Source of the DNA: Frateuria_A sp035944355
GTDB taxonomy: Bacteria; Pseudomonadota; Gammaproteobacteria; Xanthomonadales; Rhodanobacteraceae
Direction of reading: 5' to 3'
DNA length: 64,000 bases
Assembly: GCF_035944355.1 (NCBI RefSeq)
Contig: NZ_DASZBH010000004.1
Location: 186,001-250,000 of the forward strand
Part shown: in pieces, positions 20,293 through 29,576 of the stretch
Numbering within the stretch: the first letter of the stretch is position 1
How the letters are laid out: each line of letters starts with the position of its first letter
Notes under the pieces: generated by a model
What the model saw: only the letters and a program-made list of their open reading frames with translations
Database searches by the model: none
Told to the model about the DNA's origin: nothing
Made by a program: the position numbers and the translations under genes

Positions 20293-20322
20293 GCCCCGGC
20301 TTCCGGCTGGGGCTTCTTTTTT
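20293..20322 (+). terminator. Rho-independent terminator between TonB receptor and GH20 gene
   Basis: GCCCCGGC (20293-20300) pairs with GGCTGGGGC-type sequence (20306-20313) and is followed by TTCTTTTTT. It lies only 60 bases before the GH20 start, so it may attenuate the downstream gene as well as end the receptor transcript. Confidence 0.82.
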
Positions 20323-20381
20323 GGCCGCGTGCTGGCCCGTCGTCCAGCCCCGCGGGAACTGGCAGCAACAGGAGGATGACC

Positions 20382-22607
20382 ATGCCCAAGCGCATCCTGG
20401 CGCTGACGTTCGGCGCGCTGGTGTCGATCGGTGCCCCCTGCGCGGGCGCGCCGCCGGCCGAGCTCGTCCCGCAACCGCAGGCGATCCATCCGGGCGAGGG
20501 CAGCCTCGTGCTGGACCAGCACACGCGCATCGCAGCGCCCGCCGACCGGCGCGTGCAGGAAATCGCAAGCTTCCTGCGCGAGGCGCTGCACGCACAGACC
20601 GGCCTGGCGTTGCGCATCGTCCGCACGGGCACGAAAGCGCCTGCCATCGAGCTGCGCATGGATCCGTCGGTGCGTGGCGAAGAGGCCTACCGGCTGACCG
20701 TCGCGCCAGGGCGCGCCACCATCGCGGCGTCCGACGACCGCGGACTGTTCTGGGGCGTGCAGACGCTCCTGCAACTGGTGCCGGCACGGAATGGAACGAG
20801 CGTGAGCATCCGCGCGATGCGCATCGAGGACGCGCCGGCCTATCCCTGGCGCGGCGTTATGCTCGACGTGGCGCGCCATTACCAGCCGGTCGCCTTCGTC
20901 GAGCGGCAGATCGACCTGTTGTCGCGCTACAAGCTCAACGTGCTGCACTGGCACCTGACCGACGACCAGGGCTGGCGCATCCAGATCCGCAAGTACCCTA
21001 AGCTCACGCAGGCCGGCGCCTGGCGCACCGAGGCCGACGGCGAGCGCACGGGCGGCTTCTACACCCAGCAGCAGATCCGCGAGGTGGTCGAGTACGCGCG
21101 CCGCCGCAACGTCATGGTGGTCCCGGAAATCGAGATGCCGGGCCACGCCTCGGCGGCGGTCGCGGCGTATCCGTGGCTCTCGTGCCCGCGGCGGCCGGTG
21201 GTGGTGCCCTCCGGCTGGGGCGTGTTCGACGACATCTTCTGCGCCGGCGACGAGCGCGCCTTCGCCTTCCTGCACGACGTGCTCGACGAGGTGGCAGCGC
21301 TGTTTCCCGCGCCGTACATCCACATCGGCGGCGACGAAGTGCCCAAGCGGCAATGGCTCGACAACGAGGCCACGCGGCGGCTCATGCGCCAGCAGCACCT
21401 GGCCGACGGCGAAGCATTGCAGGGCTGGTTCATCGGCCGCATCCAGCGCGACCTGGCGGCGCGCGGCAAGACCCTGGTCGGCTGGGACGAGATCCTCGAA
21501 GGAGGCGCCGACCGGCAGGCCATCGTGGAGATGTGGCGCGGCCCCGAGCAGGCGCGCAAGGCGCTGGCCAACGGCAACCGGCTGATCGTCGCCGGCCCGT
21601 TCTACCTGGATACGCCGATCGACCGGCTCACCCTGCAGGATCTGTATCGCACCGACGCCTTCGCCGATCCGGCCTTCGCCGCGCATCCGCAGCAGGTGTT
21701 GGGCGCCGAGGCGCCGCTGTGGAGCGAGCGGGTGACCACGCGCAACGCCGAGGCGATGCTCTATCCGCGCGTGCTCGCCTTCGCCGAGCGATTGTGGAAC
21801 CCGCAGGCCCGCGACTACGCCGACTTCCAGCATCGCCTGCGCGCGCAGTACCCGTGGCTGGACGCGCAGCACGTCGCCTACGGTCCTGAAGACCGCGACC
21901 TGGTCGACTATCAGCTGAGCTTCAACCCGCCGCACCATCGCTGGCGCCTGCGCGCCGCACGCGGCTTCGACGACGTCCAGTTGCACTACACGCTGGACGG
22001 CAGCGAGCCCACCGCACGGTCCCCCGCCTTCGGCGACGTGCTGGACCGCTACGCGCCGGGGACCCTCCGGGTCGCGCCCTTCCGCCGGGGCCTGCCTTAC
22101 CAGGCCAGCGAGGCCTTCGAGATCGTCGACAACCTGGCGCTGGGCAAGCCGGTGACTTACCGCACCGCGCCCGATCCGCGCTACACCGGCACGCCGGGCC
22201 AACTGGTGGACGGCATCCTCGGCGGCAGCGATTTCCACGACGGCCGGTGGGTCGGCTGGAAGGGCGGCGACATGGACGCCATCGTCGACCTGCAACAGGC
22301 CACGGCCATGCACTCGGTCCAGGTGCGCTTCCTGCAGCAGAGCGGCTCGTGGATCCTGCTGCCGCGGCAAGTGGATCTTGCGGTGTCCGACGACGGCAAG
22401 GCCTGGCGCACGCTCAGGTCCACGCCGATCGACGTCGACCCGCAGAACCTGCGTCCGACCGTGTACACGGTGCGCTTCGACGCCGCCGAGCCGGTCACTG
22501 CGCGCTACCTGCGCGTCAGCGCGCGGAACTACGGCACCCTGCCGCCCGGCCACGGCGGCGCGACGCAGCCGGCCTACGTGTTCGCCGACGAGATCCTGGT
22601 GCGCTGA
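20382..22607 (+). CDS. Beta-N-acetylhexosaminidase, GH20
   Basis: 741 residues. Signal peptide (about 1-23), GH20 N-terminal domain (about 28-145), catalytic barrel (about 150-480) with the Asp-Glu pair in YIHIGGDEVPKRQW, the HWHLTDDQGWRIQI strand and VGWDEILEGG; then a chitobiase-type C-terminal domain (about 520-600) and a discoidin-like F5/8 type C domain (about 600-741). It releases terminal beta-GlcNAc or GalNAc by the substrate-assisted mechanism, probably in the periplasm. Start chosen at 20382 with AGGAGG at 20370-20375; the ATG at 20376 abuts that site. Pairs with the TonB receptor upstream. Confidence 0.93.
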   Translation: MPKRILALTFGALVSIGAPCAGAPPAELVPQPQAIHPGEGSLVLDQHTRIAAPADRRVQEIASFLREALHAQTGLALRIVRTGTKAPAIELRMDPSVRGEEAYRLTVAPGRATIAASDDRGLFWGVQTLLQLVPARNGTSVSIRAMRIEDAPAYPWRGVMLDVARHYQPVAFVERQIDLLSRYKLNVLHWHLTDDQGWRIQIRKYPKLTQAGAWRTEADGERTGGFYTQQQIREVVEYARRRNVMVVPEIEMPGHASAAVAAYPWLSCPRRPVVVPSGWGVFDDIFCAGDERAFAFLHDVLDEVAALFPAPYIHIGGDEVPKRQWLDNEATRRLMRQQHLADGEALQGWFIGRIQRDLAARGKTLVGWDEILEGGADRQAIVEMWRGPEQARKALANGNRLIVAGPFYLDTPIDRLTLQDLYRTDAFADPAFAAHPQQVLGAEAPLWSERVTTRNAEAMLYPRVLAFAERLWNPQARDYADFQHRLRAQYPWLDAQHVAYGPEDRDLVDYQLSFNPPHHRWRLRAARGFDDVQLHYTLDGSEPTARSPAFGDVLDRYAPGTLRVAPFRRGLPYQASEAFEIVDNLALGKPVTYRTAPDPRYTGTPGQLVDGILGGSDFHDGRWVGWKGGDMDAIVDLQQATAMHSVQVRFLQQSGSWILLPRQVDLAVSDDGKAWRTLRSTPIDVDPQNLRPTVYTVRFDAAEPVTARYLRVSARNYGTLPPGHGGATQPAYVFADEILVR

Positions 22608-22712
22608 AACACGCGGGGCCGCCACCGTCACGGGACGGTCTTGCTTGGACAAGAAGCTTGTCATGCGGGACGCGCAGACTTTACGTCTCCAGGATCCGAA
22701 CACCGCACCGCC

Positions 22713-22982
22713 GTGACCCAGTACGTGCACCCCTGCAAGCCCGGCCTCGTCCGCATCGTCAAGCATGGCCACCGTTGGCGGTCGCTGGTGAATGAGCAGG
22801 AGGTCGGACGGCACGAATCGGCGGACACCGCGCTGCAGGCGCTGCGCAGTCGATGGCCGCAGGCACGCATTCCACACTCGCTCCATCTGTGGCGGCACCT
22901 GCCCGAACCGCGGAGCCTCGGACACGCCAGGACCAGGCGCGAGGGCGCGGACGCCCAGGCGGACAGCCGCGCGCGGGCGTAG
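22713..22982 (+). CDS. Small hypothetical protein
   Basis: 89 residues from a GTG at 22713. The first two thirds (YVHPCKPGLVRIVKHGHRWR, then VGRHESADTALQALRSRWPQ) look like a real folded, basic protein; the tail is Arg/Ala-rich. No Shine-Dalgarno is obvious, and a TTG at 22641 would extend the frame. It lies between the GH20 gene and ppk1. I do not recognise it. Confidence 0.4.
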   Translation: MTQYVHPCKPGLVRIVKHGHRWRSLVNEQEVGRHESADTALQALRSRWPQARIPHSLHLWRHLPEPRSLGHARTRREGADAQADSRARA

Positions 22983-23014
22983 GCATGCCCGACCGATAGT
23001 CCAGTTCCGCGACC

Positions 23015-23036
23015 TGTAACACGGGTGTCATCGACC
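23015..23036 (+). promoter_or_regulatory. Candidate PhoB box before ppk1
   Basis: CTGTAAC, four bases, then GTGTCAT gives two 7-mers at 11-base spacing, matching the PhoB consensus CTGTCAT at 5 and 6 of 7 positions. It lies about 45-65 bases upstream of the ppk1 ATG. Pho control of ppk is known in other bacteria; this site is a prediction. Confidence 0.4.
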
Positions 23037-23079
23037 GGCCCGAGGCTCGTCCACCACCGCTCCGCGTGACTGGACTACC

Positions 23080-25218
23080 ATGAGCCGCGCCGACGATCTT
23101 CAAGCCCTGCACGCGTGCCTTCCTGCCGTGTCCGCTCCCGTCCTCGCGCCCGACCTAGCCGATGGTTCGCTGTACATCAATCGTGAGCTGTCCCAGCTGC
23201 AGTTCAACGTGCGCGTGCTCGACCAGGCGCTGGACGAACGCATACCGCTGCTGGAGCGGCTGAAGTTCCTGCTGATCTTCTCGCGCAACATGGACGAGTT
23301 CTTCGAGATCCGCGTGGCAGGCCTCAAGCGACAGATCGCCTTCGACCACGCGTTCTCCGGGCCCGATGGCATGGAGCCGAGGCGGGTGCTGGCCAGGATC
23401 AGCGAGATCGCGCATCACCACATCGAGCGCCAGTACGAGATCCTCAACGAGCGCATCCTGCCGGGACTGGAGGCCCATGGCATCCGCATCGTGCGAAGGG
23501 AGAGCTGGACGCCGCGGCAGGCGCAATGGCTGCGCCATTACTTCCGCCACGAGGTCGCGCCGCTGGTGACGCCGATCGGGCTGGATCCGACGCATCCGTT
23601 TCCGCTGCTGGTGAACAAGAGCCTCAACTTCATCGTGCAGCTGCGTGGCGTGGATGCGTTCGGGCGAAACGCGAGCCTGGCCATCGTGCCTGCGCCGCGC
23701 GTGCTGCCGCGCCTGATCAGGTTGCCCGGCGAGGAGCCCGGCAAGGGCGACGACCATGTCCTGCTCTCCTCGATCATCCACGCGCAGGTGGCGGAGCTGT
23801 TCCCCGGCATGGAGGTGCTCGGTTGCTACCAGTTCCGGCTCACCCGCAACGCCGATCTCGTCCTCGACCCGGAGGACGTCGAGGACCTGGCGCTCGCCCT
23901 GCAGGGCGAACTCTATTCACGCCGCTTCGGCGATGCCGTGCGGCTGGAGGTCGCGGACAACTGTCCTGCCGACCTGGTGCGCTTCATGCTCGGCCGGTTC
24001 GGCCTGGGGCAAGCCGATCTCTACGAGGTGGATGGCCCGGTCAACCTGGCGCGGCTGTTCCCGCTGGCGGGCATCGACCGGCCCGCCATGCGGTTTCCCG
24101 CGTTCTCCTGCGTGCTGCCGCGGGCGCTCAAGAAATCGCCGAACCTGTTCCAGGCCATCGCGCGGCAGGGGCTGCTGTTGCTGCATCCGTACGAGTCCTT
24201 CGTCCCGGTCGCGGACCTGCTGCGGCAAGCCGCCAAGGATGCGGACGTGCTGACGATCAAGCAGACGCTCTATCGCAGCGGCGCCCATTCGGAGATCGTC
24301 AACGCGCTGGTGGATGCGGCGCGCGCAGGCAAGGAGGTGACGGTGGTGGTCGAGCTGCGCGCGCGCTTCGACGAGGCATCCAACCTCGAGCTCGCCGCGC
24401 GCCTGCAGAAGGCCGGCGCCACCGTGGTCTACGGCGTGGTCGGCGTAAAGACCCACGCGAAGCTGTTGCTGATCCAGCGCCGCGAGGGGAACAGGCTCGT
24501 GCGCTACGCCCACATGGGCACGGGCAACTACCACACCGGCAACGCGAGGCTCTACACCGACTACAGCCTGCTGACGGCCGACAAGGCGCTGTGCGAGGAC
24601 GCCCATCAGCTGTTCACCCAGCTGACCGGCATGGGCAAGCTGCTGCCGATGAAGAAGATCCTGCATGCGCCATTCACGCTGAAGCGCACGCTGCTCCGGC
24701 TCATCGCGGGCGAGACCAGCCGTGCAGCGGCGGGCGACGGCGCCCGCATCATCCTCAAGGTGAACGCCCTGACCGACGCGAGGATCATCCGCGCGCTCTA
24801 CCGGGCCAGCATGGCCGGCGTCAGCATCGACCTGATCGTGCGCGGCATGTGCTGCCTGCGCCCCGGCGTCCCGGGCTTCTCGGACAACATCCGCGTCCGC
24901 TCGATCATCGGCCGCTTCCTGGAACACAGCCGCATCTACTGGTTCGGCAACGGCGGCGACGAGATCGTCTATCTTTCCAGCGCGGATCTCATGGAGCGCA
25001 ATCTCGACCGCCGCATCGAAGTGGCGTTCCCGGTCGAGATCAAGCGCCACCGCCGGCGCATCCGCGAGCACCTGGAGCTTTACCTGGCCGACAACGTCGG
25101 CGCCTCGCTGCTGCAGCCGTCAGGTGATTACCTGCGCCCCGCGCCGGAGGATGGACAGGAGGCATGCAGCGCGCAGGAGCAGCTACAGGAGCGGGCCGGT
25201 TCCGGCGGCGAGGCCTGA
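23080..25218 (+). CDS. ppk1: Polyphosphate kinase 1
   Basis: 712 residues. N-terminal helical domain opens with YINRELSQLQFNVRVLDQA; the middle domain includes VTPIGLDPTHPFPLL; the PLD-like C1/C2 domains hold the phosphorylated His459 in VKTHAKLLLI and the second conserved His in DLIVRGMCCLRPG / SRIYWFGNGGDE surroundings. It polymerises the gamma-phosphate of ATP into polyphosphate at the inner membrane. Length fits the family (about 690-720). A PhoB-like site precedes it. It is not followed by ppx, which often accompanies it elsewhere; copL begins 93 bases later. Confidence 0.96.
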   Translation: MSRADDLQALHACLPAVSAPVLAPDLADGSLYINRELSQLQFNVRVLDQALDERIPLLERLKFLLIFSRNMDEFFEIRVAGLKRQIAFDHAFSGPDGMEPRRVLARISEIAHHHIERQYEILNERILPGLEAHGIRIVRRESWTPRQAQWLRHYFRHEVAPLVTPIGLDPTHPFPLLVNKSLNFIVQLRGVDAFGRNASLAIVPAPRVLPRLIRLPGEEPGKGDDHVLLSSIIHAQVAELFPGMEVLGCYQFRLTRNADLVLDPEDVEDLALALQGELYSRRFGDAVRLEVADNCPADLVRFMLGRFGLGQADLYEVDGPVNLARLFPLAGIDRPAMRFPAFSCVLPRALKKSPNLFQAIARQGLLLLHPYESFVPVADLLRQAAKDADVLTIKQTLYRSGAHSEIVNALVDAARAGKEVTVVVELRARFDEASNLELAARLQKAGATVVYGVVGVKTHAKLLLIQRREGNRLVRYAHMGTGNYHTGNARLYTDYSLLTADKALCEDAHQLFTQLTGMGKLLPMKKILHAPFTLKRTLLRLIAGETSRAAAGDGARIILKVNALTDARIIRALYRASMAGVSIDLIVRGMCCLRPGVPGFSDNIRVRSIIGRFLEHSRIYWFGNGGDEIVYLSSADLMERNLDRRIEVAFPVEIKRHRRRIREHLELYLADNVGASLLQPSGDYLRPAPEDGQEACSAQEQLQERAGSGGEA

Positions 25219-25311
25219 GGCCTGCCGTCGGCCCCCACGCCGCTACCCCGGAGCGGGCTTGAACCCGGCTCCAGGGTTGAGGGGCGCAGATCGGGTGGTT
25301 ACGCTCCCGCC

Positions 25312-25722
25312 ATGCCTGCGTCCATGCACCGCTTCGTTCGCTCCCGCGGCCTACGCGCCCTGGGCGTGCTGGCGTGGCTGATGCTGGCGATCGGCGGGCT
25401 GGCCCGTCCGGCTTCGGCGGACGGCCTGGCGCACCATGCCGCGGCGCACGCCGCGATGGTCACGGCCGGCGCGCATGCTGCCCATGCCGGCAGATCCTCC
25501 ACCGTCGGGGCTGCCCACGGCTGCTGTGTTCCCGACAGCCATGGCCACGGTGCGGGAGCTGGCCATGGCTGCAGTTGCCAGGGTTCGTGCGCGAACGCGT
25601 TGGCCTTGCCATCGGTTTGCCTGATCGCGCCGGCGCTGGACGTCGTGCTTCGGGCGCATGCCGGTCGGGTGCGGGCTCCGACGCCGGGCACGGCGCCGCC
25701 GCTGCGACCTCCGATGGCCTGA
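25312..25722 (+). CDS. copL: CopL-type Cys/His-rich copper operon leader protein
   Basis: 136 residues with a hydrophobic export signal (about 15-36) and a mature part rich in His and Cys: HHAAAHAAM, HGCCVPDSHGHG and HGCSCQGSC. Position directly before copA-copB and composition match CopL of Xanthomonas, reported there as needed for copper-induced expression of copAB. It ends 98 bases before copA. The start is uncertain: ATG at 25312 or at 25324. Sequence conservation of CopL is low, so the call rests largely on context. Confidence 0.72.
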   Translation: MPASMHRFVRSRGLRALGVLAWLMLAIGGLARPASADGLAHHAAAHAAMVTAGAHAAHAGRSSTVGAAHGCCVPDSHGHGAGAGHGCSCQGSCANALALPSVCLIAPALDVVLRAHAGRVRAPTPGTAPPLRPPMA

Positions 25723-25820
25723 TCCTGCGGCTGTTTGGCAGCGATGCCTGCGCCTGGCCTTTGGCCGGCGGCATCGCCGGATCGGAGGCGCCCGCGTGGC
25801 GCCCATCGGAGAGAGATTTC

Positions 25821-27548
25821 ATGAAACGTCTGTTGTCGCCGGCGCCGGCGGACCTGTCGCGCCGCCGCTTCGTGCAGGGCATCGCCCTGGGCGGGGCTGC
25901 CGCAGGGCTGGGCCTGCTGCGTCCGGATCGTGCCTGGGCGCAGGCCAGCCCGGGCCAGGCCACCGGGCGGGGCACCGAATTCGCGTTGGCGGTGGGCGAG
26001 ACCCAGGTCAACTACACCGGTGCGGTGCGCACCGCCACCACGGTCAACGGCAGCCTGCCGGGACCGATCCTGCGCTGGAAGGAGGGCACCACCGTCACCC
26101 TGCGCGTGACCAACCGGCTGCGCGTTCCCACGTCCATCCACTGGCACGGCATCGTGCTGCCCTTCCGCATGGACGGCGTGCCCGGCATCGCCTTCGACGG
26201 CATCGCGCCGGGCGAGACCTTCGTCTACCGCTTTCCGGTCCGCCAGTCGGGCACCTACTGGTACCACGCGCACTCGCGCTTCCAGGAGCAGACCGGCCTG
26301 TTCGGCGCGCTGGTGATCGAGCCGGCCGGCCTCGTGCGCTACCCGGCCGACCGCGACTACGTGGTCATGCTCAACGACTGGACCGACGAGGACCCCGAGC
26401 GCATCTACACGAAGCTCCAGCAGCGCAGCGACTACTACAACTTCCACCAGCCCACCGCGGCGGATTTCCTGCGCGACGTGCGCGGCCAGGGCCTGCGCCG
26501 GGCGCTGGCCGACCGGGCCATGGGGAACCGCATGCGCATGAACCCCACCGACCTGTCCGACGTCGGCGGCGCCGCCTACACCTACCTGATGAACGGCGCC
26601 GCGCCGGCCGGCAACTGGACCGGCCTGTTCCGGCCGGGCGAGACGATCCGCCTGCGCTTCATCAACGGCTCGGCGTCGACCATCTTCGACGTGCGCATTC
26701 CGGGCCTGAAGATGACCGTGGTCTCGGCCGACGGCCAGGACGTCGCGCCGGTGCCGGTGGACGAGTTCCGCATCTCGGTGGCCGAGACCTACGACGTCAT
26801 CGTGCAGCCGGACGATGCGCGCGCCTACACCGTGTTCGCGCAGTCCATCGACCGCACCGGCTATGCCCGCGGCACGCTGGCCCCGCGCGAAGGCATGCAG
26901 GCGCCGGTGCCGCCGATGGACCCGCGCGTGTGGCTGGGCATGCAGGACATGATGAGCGGCGGCATGCACCACGACGGCGGCCATGAATCGCCGGGCGCCA
27001 TGCAGGGCATGCCGATGCCGGGCGCACCCGCGGTGCACCACGCGCGCAGCGAGTACGGCCCAGGCGTGGACATGCGCATCGATGCGCCGCACACCCACCT
27101 CGACGACCCCGGCATCGGCCTGCGCGGCAACGGACGCCGCGTGCTCACCTATGCCGACCTGCGTTCGCTCGACGGCCCGGTCGATCCGCGCGAGCCCGAA
27201 CGCGAGATCGAGCTGCACCTGACCGGCAACATGGAGCGCTTTATGTGGTCCTTCGACGGGCAGAAGTTTTCCGAGGCCAGGCCCGTGCACTTCAACTACG
27301 GCGAGCGCCTGCGCATCGTGCTGATCAACGACACGATGATGAACCACCCGATCCACCTGCACGGCATGTTCAGCGAGCTGGAGGACCCCGATGGCCGCTT
27401 CCTCGCGCGCAAGCACACCATCAACGTGCAACCGGCGCAGCGCATCAGCTATCGGGTGAGCGCCGACAACCCCGGCCGCTGGGCCTACCACTGCCACCTG
27501 CTCTACCACATGGAAGCGGGCATGTTCCGCGAGGTGGTGGTGTCATGA
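25821..27548 (+). CDS. copA: Copper-resistance multicopper oxidase CopA
   Basis: 575 residues with a Tat signal (LSRRRFVQGIALGG). Three cupredoxin domains; copper ligands are in SIHWHGIVLP, YWYHAHSRFQEQ, NHPIHLHGMF and the C-terminal YHCHLLYHMEAGM, the last giving the type 1 Cys and axial Met. A Met/His-rich insertion (about 370-410, MQDMMSGGMHHDGG then MQGMPMPG) is the typical CopA extra copper-binding region. It oxidises or sequesters Cu(I) in the periplasm. Start at 25821 after GGAGAGAG. Its stop overlaps copB as ATGA. Confidence 0.96.
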   Translation: MKRLLSPAPADLSRRRFVQGIALGGAAAGLGLLRPDRAWAQASPGQATGRGTEFALAVGETQVNYTGAVRTATTVNGSLPGPILRWKEGTTVTLRVTNRLRVPTSIHWHGIVLPFRMDGVPGIAFDGIAPGETFVYRFPVRQSGTYWYHAHSRFQEQTGLFGALVIEPAGLVRYPADRDYVVMLNDWTDEDPERIYTKLQQRSDYYNFHQPTAADFLRDVRGQGLRRALADRAMGNRMRMNPTDLSDVGGAAYTYLMNGAAPAGNWTGLFRPGETIRLRFINGSASTIFDVRIPGLKMTVVSADGQDVAPVPVDEFRISVAETYDVIVQPDDARAYTVFAQSIDRTGYARGTLAPREGMQAPVPPMDPRVWLGMQDMMSGGMHHDGGHESPGAMQGMPMPGAPAVHHARSEYGPGVDMRIDAPHTHLDDPGIGLRGNGRRVLTYADLRSLDGPVDPREPEREIELHLTGNMERFMWSFDGQKFSEARPVHFNYGERLRIVLINDTMMNHPIHLHGMFSELEDPDGRFLARKHTINVQPAQRISYRVSADNPGRWAYHCHLLYHMEAGMFREVVVS

Positions 27549-28636
27549 GCCCCCGCCACGACATCCGCAATCGCCTTTGGGTGCGGTTGCTGCTCGCGGT
27601 CCTGGCCGGGTCGGCATCGGCCGCGCACGCACAGGAAACGCCTGCGGCGGCTGGCGGCAGCGCGACCATGGCCGGCGGATCGATGCCCGGCATGATCATG
27701 CCTGAGCCCGTGAGCGAGGCGCCCCCGCATGCGGCCTCGCAGGTACACACCGACGCCTCCGCGGCGACGCCATCGACCGACCACGCGTCGATGCACGATA
27801 CGGAACCGCAGCCGGCGCATCCCATGGACCCGCAAGCCATGCTGCCCATGGATGACGCGACCATGCACATGCCGCACGACGCCGGCCAGCGGATCGCACG
27901 GCAACCGATCCAGGACAGCGGCGTGCCGGCCGCCGCCCGCGATCCCGACTACTCCGCCGGCGTCGGCTATGCCCCCATGCACGGCATCCACATGGAGATG
28001 GACGACAACGCCCGCATCGGCATGCTGCTCGCCGACCAGTTGGAGGCCTTTCACGGCAAGCATGGCAACGGCCAGCACTGGGACGTCGAAGGTCACTACG
28101 GCAACGACTACGACAAGCTGTGGCTGCGCAGCGAGGGCGAACGCAGCGGTGGGCGACTCGCGGACGCCAGCGTCGAGGCGTTCTGGAACCACGCGGCCGC
28201 TCCCTTCTGGAGCACCCAGGTGGGCATGCGCGCCGATGCCGGCGAGGGCCCGGGTCGGCGCTGGGCCGCTTTCGGCGTCCAGGGCCTGGCCCCCTACTGG
28301 TTCGAGCTGGAAGCCACCGGCTACGTCGGCTCCGCCGGCCGCACCGCCGCACGCTTCCGCGCCGAGTACGAACTGCTGCTCACCCAGCGCCTGATCCTGC
28401 AGCCGGCGCTGGAGGCCGACGCCTACGGCAAGGCCGACCCGGCACGACGCCTGGGCCGCGGCGTATCCGATGCGTCCCTCGCGCTGCGCCTGCGCTACGA
28501 GTTCCGCCGGGAGTTTGCGCCCTACGTCGGCGTGGTCTGGACGCGCCGCTACGGCGGTACCGCCAGCTTCGCCCGCGAGGCCGGACAGGGCCCGTTCGAT
28601 CGACGATGGGTGGCGGGCCTGCGCTTCTGGTTCTGA
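27545..28636 (+). CDS. copB: Copper-resistance outer-membrane protein CopB
   Basis: 363 residues. Signal peptide ends near ASAAHAQ; residues 30-125 are a low-complexity Met/His-rich copper-binding region (MPGMIMP, MLPMDDATMHMPHD); the C-terminal 230 residues are the CopB beta-barrel, with MHGIHMEMDDN, GNDYDKLWLRSEGER, RFRAEYELLLTQRLILQP and the terminal WVAGLRFWF ending in Phe. Translationally coupled to copA by an ATGA overlap. Together they give periplasmic and outer-membrane copper tolerance. Confidence 0.95.
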   Translation: MSPRHDIRNRLWVRLLLAVLAGSASAAHAQETPAAAGGSATMAGGSMPGMIMPEPVSEAPPHAASQVHTDASAATPSTDHASMHDTEPQPAHPMDPQAMLPMDDATMHMPHDAGQRIARQPIQDSGVPAAARDPDYSAGVGYAPMHGIHMEMDDNARIGMLLADQLEAFHGKHGNGQHWDVEGHYGNDYDKLWLRSEGERSGGRLADASVEAFWNHAAAPFWSTQVGMRADAGEGPGRRWAAFGVQGLAPYWFELEATGYVGSAGRTAARFRAEYELLLTQRLILQPALEADAYGKADPARRLGRGVSDASLALRLRYEFRREFAPYVGVVWTRRYGGTASFAREAGQGPFDRRWVAGLRFWF

Positions 28637-28664
28637 CGGCAGGCAGCCATGAGGCGCGGCTGGA

Positions 28665-29576
28665 CTACTTCGGCAGCGTCGCCAGCCACCCCAGCACCGC
28701 CTGCGACAGTTCGGTCCGCTTGTCCGAATAGGCGTGGTCGGTGGAAAAGTGCTGCGTGGTCACGTGGCTGTCGCCGGCCTTGCGCAGCGCGGCGGCGAAG
28801 GCGTCGTTCATGCCGGCCAGGCCGTCGTCGGAGGTGATCACGAGCACGGGGCGGTCCTTCAGCGCCGGCGCCTGCGCGGGGAAGGCCCAGCGGGCGGCGT
28901 GCGCGGCCACCTCGCGGGCCAGGCCGTCGGGCGTGCAGCCGCTGAGCGGCGCCATGCCTTCGCCGGCCAGCGCCGCGGATAGCTTGCGCAGCGCTTCGGC
29001 AGAGGGGTTTTCCCGTTGCAGCCCCAGGTAGCCCGCGCCCAGGTCTCCGCCGGAGATGTCGCCGACCGCTTCGACCGCGGGATCGGCCGCAGCCGCCTGG
29101 ATGGCCATGAAGCCGCCCATGGAGTGGCCGATCAGCACGATGTGCGCAGGGTCCAGCCGCAGCCTCTTCGCCACCGCGCCCTGGCGCAGGTAGGCCAGTG
29201 CGGCCGCGGTGTCTTCGATGCCATGGGTGAAGGAGAAATCGCCCGGCGTGCCCCACGAGCCGCGGTAGTTGAAATACAGGACATCCCAGCCGTCGCGGCG
29301 CATGTCCTGCGCCAGGTCCAGGTTGCGCTCGTTGCCGGGGAAGCCGTGCAGCAGGATCACCGCCGGGTGCGGGCCGGCGCCGGCGGCCACGTAGACCAGC
29401 GCGTTCATCGGCCTGCCGTGGCTGGGAATCTGCATGGTCTCCATCGACGCGCGGTTGTCGAGCGCCGGCCGCGTCACCGTTGCGGCCGAAGCCGGATTGG
29501 CCTGCTGGCCGGCCAGGCAGGTCAGGCTGGCGAGCAAACCGGCGGCCAGGACGCCTCGTAGCGCGTGCTTGTTCAT
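28665..29576 (-). CDS. Secreted alpha/beta hydrolase
   Basis: 303 residues with signal peptide ending near ANPASA. Landmarks: oxyanion region HPAVILLHGFPGNERN, nucleophile elbow LIGHSMGGF, acid in VLVITSDDGLAG and catalytic His in FSTDHAYSDKR. It resembles dienelactone-hydrolase or S9/BAAT-like esterases; the substrate is unknown. It converges with copB (stop to stop 28 bases) and is divergent from the unknown secreted protein at 29954. Confidence 0.85.
   Translation of the reverse strand: MNKHALRGVLAAGLLASLTCLAGQQANPASAATVTRPALDNRASMETMQIPSHGRPMNALVYVAAGAGPHPAVILLHGFPGNERNLDLAQDMRRDGWDVLYFNYRGSWGTPGDFSFTHGIEDTAAALAYLRQGAVAKRLRLDPAHIVLIGHSMGGFMAIQAAAADPAVEAVGDISGGDLGAGYLGLQRENPSAEALRKLSAALAGEGMAPLSGCTPDGLAREVAAHAARWAFPAQAPALKDRPVLVITSDDGLAGMNDAFAAALRKAGDSHVTTQHFSTDHAYSDKRTELSQAVLGWLATLPK

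Noticed and set aside
17056..20787. 1243-codon minus-strand frame opposite the TonB receptor
   Set aside because: Low-complexity translation typical of antisense shadow; the plus-strand receptor has signal peptide, plug and barrel.
20079..22925. 948-codon minus-strand frame opposite the GH20 gene
   Set aside because: Shadow of the hexosaminidase, whose catalytic motifs are intact.
25258..25278. CueR-type copper promoter upstream of copL
   Set aside because: TTGAAC and an AACCC/GGGTT dyad are present, but no -10 at the 19-base spacing such promoters need; the dyad may just as well be part of the ppk1 terminator.
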